NCBI GenBank assembly: GCA_900545285.1
Contig: UQYK01000064.1
Location: 1 to 8,905 of the forward strand
Direction of reading: 5' to 3'
Origin: an uncultured Ruminococcus sp.
GTDB lineage: Bacteria > Bacillota > Clostridia > Oscillospirales > Ruminococcaceae
Length of the DNA: 8,905 bases
A program made the position numbers and the translations under genes. The notes beneath the pieces were generated by a model. It worked only from the letters and a program-made list of their open reading frames with translations, was not told where the DNA came from and ran no database searches. Numbering within the stretch: the stretch's first letter is position 1; every line of letters starts with the position of its first letter. This document shows positions 5,486 to 8,905 of this stretch, piece by piece.

Positions 5486-7564
5486 TTAAAACAGATACTG
5501 CACACAGCGGCTCAGAACATGCACAGAGACGCACAGCAAAATGCCGATTCCGGTGGGCAGACACCAGGCGGCGGCCGTCCATTTCAGACTACGGGTTTCC
5601 TTGTATATGGTAATGCATGTGGTAGAACATGGAAAATGGAACAGGAGAAACAGCAGCATACATAGCGCAGTCACCCAGGTCCAGTGGTGGGCGGTGAGAA
5701 TGGCATGGATTTCTGTCAGACTTTGCGCTTCGGTGAGAACGGTGCCGGAGGTGTAGCCCATGAGCAGAATGGGCAGCACGATTTCATTGGCCGGGAATCC
5801 CAGAAGAAACGCCAGGAGAACCACACCGTCCAGCCCCATCCACTGCCCCGGCAGCTCCAGGAAGGCGGCGGCATGGTGGAAAATGGAAGCATCTCCAATG
5901 GTGCAGTTGGTGAGAATCCAGAGCAGTGCTCCGGCCGGCGCTGCGGCAATGCAGGCTCGCCCCAAAACAAACAGGGTACGATCCAGGACGGAGCGCACCA
6001 GAACCTTTCCGATTTGCGGCCGGCGATAGGAGGGCAGCTCCAGGGTAAAGGAAGAGGGCACGCCCCGGAGCAGGGTGGCGGACAGCAGCCGGCAGACCAG
6101 AAACGTCATGCCGATTCCCAGCAGAATCAGGCCGAGCAGCAGCAGGGCGGAAGAAATGCTCTGCACAAGTCCGCTTCCGGCGGCAAAAAACAGCGTGATG
6201 CAGGTGATCATCGTGGGAAATCTCCCGTTGCAGGGGACAAAGTTGTTGGTGAGAATCGCCAGAAGCCGCTCTCTGGGGGAGTCGATGATACGACATCCGG
6301 TGACACCGGCAGCATTGCAGCCGAAACCCATGCACATGGTAAGACTCTGCTTGCCGCAGGCGCAGGCACACTGAAAGCTTTTGTCCAGATGAAACGCAAC
6401 CCGTGGAAGATAGCCGAAGTCCTCCAGCAGCGTAAACAGGGGAAAGAAAATGGCCATCGGCGGCAGCATTACAGAAATTACCCAGGTGAGCACCGTATAG
6501 ATGCCGTCCAGAAGAAGGCCGCACACCCACGCCGGCAGTACAGTCATGGTGAGAAGCCGGGACAGCTGGTGTTCCAATGCAGAAAATCCGGCGGACAGCA
6601 GGGCAGACGGATAATTTGCCCCCACAATGGTAATCCACAGAATAACGCCTAAGAGAAGCAGCATCACCGGAACGCCCCATTTTCCCAGGAAAATCCGGTC
6701 GAGCCGCCGATCCTGGCCGGCAGACTGCCCCGGTTTGGTGACGGCTTTTGCAGCAATGGCCTCGCTGCGGAGAATATTTTCTGCAATCACAGCGTCTCCG
6801 AACACTTCGGGGGACACCGTCTCGTGAAATGCTGCGCAGGCATCCAGAAGCGGCTGCTGCTTAGGAGAAATTGTATCCTGCTGCAAAAAGTGCTCTGTAA
6901 AATCCGCATCCCCTTCCAGCAGACGGCAGGCAATCCATTCCGGGGCGTGCAAGGTTTCCATTTCCCGGAGCAATTGGAGCACAGGGGCTGCATCATCGGC
7001 ATAATCTGCCGGAATTGCAGGTGCCGGCCGCTCCGGCAGGGGGGATTCCAGCAGCTGCGCCAGGCGTTCCTTTAGCTGGGAGAGACCGCGGCCGCTGCGC
7101 GCGGTTACGCCCACTACGGGCATTCGGAGCGTTTCCTCTAATTTTGTCAGGTCAACGGAGATGCCCCGGCGCGCCGCTTCGTCCAGCAGATTGACGCAGA
7201 AAAGCACCCGCGGAACAATCTCCATAACCTGAAGCCCCAGGCTGATGCCCCGTTCCAGACAGGTGGCATCACAGACCACAACGGCGGCTTCCGGCTGAGA
7301 AAAGCAGAGAAAATCCCGTGCCACTGTTTCTTCTGCAGAACGCGCCCGGAGAGAATAAGTGCCGGGGAGATCCAGGAGTGTGATCGTCTGGCCGCTGCAG
7401 GAAACCGTCCCCGCTGCACCGGAAACCGTTTTCCCCACCCAGTTTCCGGTGTGCTGGTGCAGGCCGGTGAGGGCGTTGAAAACGGTGGATTTTCCCACAT
7501 TGGGCATGCCGGCCAGCGCTACTGTGGGGGTTGGATTGACGTGCTCTGTCCCTGTCAGATTCAT
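5486..7564 (-). CDS. feoB: Ferrous iron transporter FeoB
   Basis: This GTPase-coupled inner-membrane transporter imports Fe(II). The 692-residue product has an N-terminal G domain (about 13-175) with G1 GMPNVGKST (19-27), G3 DLPGTYS (65-71), G4 NLLDE (125-129) and G5 region TARSGRG (154-160), a helical GDI region (about 185-275), and a polytopic membrane domain (about 297 to the end). Gate-type motifs are visible: YLPRVAFHLDK (385-395), MGFGCNAAGV (412-421), NNFVPCNGRFPTM (440-452), ELPSYRRP (509-516) and GFPANEIVLPI (589-599). The G2 segment reads GNWVGKTVSG instead of the classical NWPGVTVE, and Cys residues cluster at 399-416. These features look like the clostridial FeoB subtype. The start at ATG 7564 has AAGGAG 10 bases upstream. 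No feoA is adjacent. Iron control by Fur or DtxR is likely from family knowledge, but I see no clear operator. Confidence 0.95.
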   Translation of the reverse strand: MNLTGTEHVNPTPTVALAGMPNVGKSTVFNALTGLHQHTGNWVGKTVSGAAGTVSCSGQTITLLDLPGTYSLRARSAEETVARDFLCFSQPEAAVVVCDATCLERGISLGLQVMEIVPRVLFCVNLLDEAARRGISVDLTKLEETLRMPVVGVTARSGRGLSQLKERLAQLLESPLPERPAPAIPADYADDAAPVLQLLREMETLHAPEWIACRLLEGDADFTEHFLQQDTISPKQQPLLDACAAFHETVSPEVFGDAVIAENILRSEAIAAKAVTKPGQSAGQDRRLDRIFLGKWGVPVMLLLLGVILWITIVGANYPSALLSAGFSALEHQLSRLLTMTVLPAWVCGLLLDGIYTVLTWVISVMLPPMAIFFPLFTLLEDFGYLPRVAFHLDKSFQCACACGKQSLTMCMGFGCNAAGVTGCRIIDSPRERLLAILTNNFVPCNGRFPTMITCITLFFAAGSGLVQSISSALLLLGLILLGIGMTFLVCRLLSATLLRGVPSSFTLELPSYRRPQIGKVLVRSVLDRTLFVLGRACIAAAPAGALLWILTNCTIGDASIFHHAAAFLELPGQWMGLDGVVLLAFLLGFPANEIVLPILLMGYTSGTVLTEAQSLTEIHAILTAHHWTWVTALCMLLFLLFHFPCSTTCITIYKETRSLKWTAAAWCLPTGIGILLCVSVHVLSRCVQYLF

Positions 7565-7622
7565 AGATCATTCGCTCCTTTCGCTGTCTTATCTGTATGC
7601 GAAGGAAGCGGTGCATATGCCG

Positions 7623-7674
7623 AAAAATGCCGCAGGCACACAGCCGAAGAAAAGCTCCGGTGTGTGCCTGCGGC
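7623..7674 (-). terminator. Strong terminator after the dockerin-repeat gene
   Basis: A 14-bp perfect stem (7629-7642 with 7661-7674) is extended past one bulged G by three more pairs (7644-7646 with 7658-7660). On the minus strand it is followed by A then TTTTT (7627-7623). It separates the dockerin-repeat gene from feoB; only about 58 bases remain for a feoB promoter, and I cannot identify convincing -35/-10 boxes there. Confidence 0.9.
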
Positions 7675-7725
7675 GCACGTGTTCATTTTTTCAAAATATC
7701 CCTATTGGTTATCGTTTGCCCTGTG

Positions 7726-8796
7726 TCAGCTCAGTGCGTAATGTCCCACAGACGGATAGTAGTAGCCGCCGGCGCTTTCACGGGAATAAGCGGAGAGCAG
7801 TCCCATTGCATCGTTGATATCGACTGTGCCGTCACCGCTTGCGTCCAGCAGGTTGTAATTCACACGGTCGATTGCATAAACATTTTTTTGATAGGTTTTC
7901 TGTAAGATGCCGGTTTCCTCGGTGGGCGCTTCCAGATTTTTTCTTACAGAAACAGTGCCGCCGGCCTTTTGGATTGCATCAATTTTCAGTGCCAGATTTG
8001 CGCAGGCAATGTTGTCATCTCCCAGTGTGGTCTGTCCAAAGGTATAGACCGCGTTCTGGTGCATCAGATCGGCATCCTCTGTGGTGTAGTAGCCGTTCAG
8101 ATTATAGTCGGCGCAGTACCAGAAGGACGGGAAAATCTCTTCTACTTCATCATCTCTGACATCTAAATAACGGGAGAGAACAGCTGCGTCATGATCGGTG
8201 ATCACTTTGTCGCCGTCAGCATCTCCGGTTATCATCTTATAATATTCAGAAGGATGGATATAATAGCAGCCGGGATTGCCGCAGTATGGATTTTCATTGG
8301 GATTTGCAACGATTTTGCTGTAAAATTCTACGAGCCGGCTGGCATCGTCAATGTTAATGATACCATTTCCGTCTGCATCCATCAGATTTTGCTGCACTTC
8401 AGTATAGGTGATATCTGGTGAACTGAACCCATTTTTCTGTATAATGAATCTCATGCAGTTGAAGCCGTCATCAATCGAAATGCTTCCATCGAGATCCACA
8501 TCACCCAGGACGTACTGTTCATAGTTGGCATGCAGCCAGATTGCATCCTCGGCAGTCACCTGGCCGTCCTTGGTGATGTCGGCGCGTGCCAGCTGATCAT
8601 CGGTCAGGGTGAAGCTGTCATCGTAGAGGTGCCGGGAAATGAGAGCGGTATCGTGTCCGGTGATGACACCATCTCCGTCTACATCTCCCAGGATGCCGTC
8701 CAGTGCAGAGACGGAAAACACCGGGATGCTGCTGCACAGCAGAGAAGCACCTGCGGCGGCAGCCAGTGTACGTTTCCAGAAGGAATTTGTTTTCAT
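7726..8796 (-). CDS. Secreted protein of dockerin-like calcium-binding repeats
   Basis: The 356-residue product has a signal peptide (basic MKTNSFWKR, hydrophobic core 10-24, predicted cleavage after VSA at about 31) and no recognisable catalytic domain. Seven dockerin type I/EF-hand-like loops are visible: DVDGDGVITGHD (38-49), DITKDGQVTAED (73-84), DVDLDGSISIDD (99-110), DADGNGIINIDD (140-151), DADGDKVITDHD (192-203), DYNLNGYYTTED (230-241) and DASGDGTVDIND (318-329). Such repeats bind calcium and, in paired form, dock proteins onto cohesins in cellulosome-bearing Ruminococcus. The order suggests an internal duplication of a four-loop unit with one loop degenerate near 258-275. The start at ATG 8796 follows AAAGGAG with 9-base spacing; the frame runs upstream to 8844 without a better site. 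Whether any pair is a working cohesin-binding dockerin is uncertain; a structural or cell-surface calcium protein is an alternative. Confidence 0.85.
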   Translation of the reverse strand: MKTNSFWKRTLAAAAGASLLCSSIPVFSVSALDGILGDVDGDGVITGHDTALISRHLYDDSFTLTDDQLARADITKDGQVTAEDAIWLHANYEQYVLGDVDLDGSISIDDGFNCMRFIIQKNGFSSPDITYTEVQQNLMDADGNGIINIDDASRLVEFYSKIVANPNENPYCGNPGCYYIHPSEYYKMITGDADGDKVITDHDAAVLSRYLDVRDDEVEEIFPSFWYCADYNLNGYYTTEDADLMHQNAVYTFGQTTLGDDNIACANLALKIDAIQKAGGTVSVRKNLEAPTEETGILQKTYQKNVYAIDRVNYNLLDASGDGTVDINDAMGLLSAYSRESAGGYYYPSVGHYALS

Positions 8797-8850
8797 ATGA
8801 TCAATCTCCTTTATCAATTGTTTCTGCTGAAAAGATGCAGGCACCGCTTC

Positions 8851-8905
8851 TGAACTGACCCCAAAAAGTTAGACAAAGATTCAAAAGAAAATTTATGCAA
8901 AGCGA
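8851..8905. mobile_element. End of an IS3-family insertion sequence (partial)
   Basis: From 8851 the sequence TGAACTGACCCCAAAAAGTT followed by AGACA matches, from memory, the terminal inverted repeat of IS3-family (IS150-type) elements, which begin with TG and contain a CCCC-AAAAAGTT-(A/G)GACA core. Only about 55 bases are in the window, with no transposase frame, so orientation, completeness and target duplication cannot be read. It lies 54 bases upstream of the dockerin-repeat start codon. Confidence 0.65.

Noticed and set aside
5085..5582. Alternative minus-strand frame overlapping the Gln-rich gene, including a possible start MKFKTQKSG near 5370.
   Set aside because: AGGAG lies only 2 bases from that ATG, the translation past the shared region is Arg/Ser-rich out-of-frame reading of the CAG repeats, and it runs through the small gene's terminator.
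5684..6652. Long plus-strand open frame of 322 residues antisense to feoB.
   Set aside because: It lies wholly opposite conserved FeoB motifs, its translation is Gln/Gly/His-rich without domain features, and long antisense frames are expected opposite GC-rich genes.

Overview
The window looks like a chromosomal segment of a Gram-positive Clostridia member, most likely Ruminococcaceae/Oscillospiraceae and plausibly a Ruminococcus. The reasons are a perfect CIRCE element before groES, strong AGGAGG-type ribosome binding sites, AT-rich promoters between moderately GC-rich genes, a clostridial-type FeoB, and a secreted protein built from dockerin-like calcium-binding repeats. The genus is an inference from gene content and was not tested by any search.

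Layout, left to right. (1) groES lies on the minus strand (80-373) behind a sigma-A type promoter (453-480) whose start point falls at a perfect CIRCE operator (421-447). groEL would be expected beyond the left edge. (2) A divergent AT-rich gap leads into a plus-strand envelope-stress-type cluster: an OmpR/PhoB-family response regulator (1017-1715), its sensor histidine kinase (1721-3247, 5 bases later), and a membrane-anchored HtrA-like serine protease (3384-4994). The regulator is preceded by a TATAAT box, three 11-bp-phased ACA repeats and a ~285-nt leader with several hairpins. A strong intrinsic terminator sits between the kinase and htrA, directly against the htrA ribosome binding site. 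(3) Two back-to-back terminators (5009-5054 and 5067-5102) close this block against a minus-strand block. (4) The minus-strand block, in transcription order, is a dockerin-repeat secreted protein (8796-7726), a strong terminator, feoB (7564-5486), and a tiny Gln-rich protein with an Asp/Cys/Gly/His tail (5274-5116) whose leader carries a 13-bp perfect inverted repeat. (5) The last ~55 bases (from about 8851) match the terminal inverted repeat of an IS3-family element, placing an insertion 54 bp upstream of the dockerin-repeat gene.

How the genes may work together: the regulator and kinase probably sense envelope conditions, and HtrA is a natural target, by analogy with CssRS/HtrA and WalRK-HtrA in other Firmicutes. 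FeoB imports ferrous iron; no feoA is adjacent, and the small metal-ligand-rich protein downstream may or may not be linked to it. The least conventional items are the 52-residue Gln-rich CGCGCGH protein with its leader hairpin, the dockerin-only protein with an apparent internal duplication, the terminator abutting the htrA ribosome binding site, and the structured leader of the response regulator. I see no rRNA, tRNA, CRISPR array or prophage genes.
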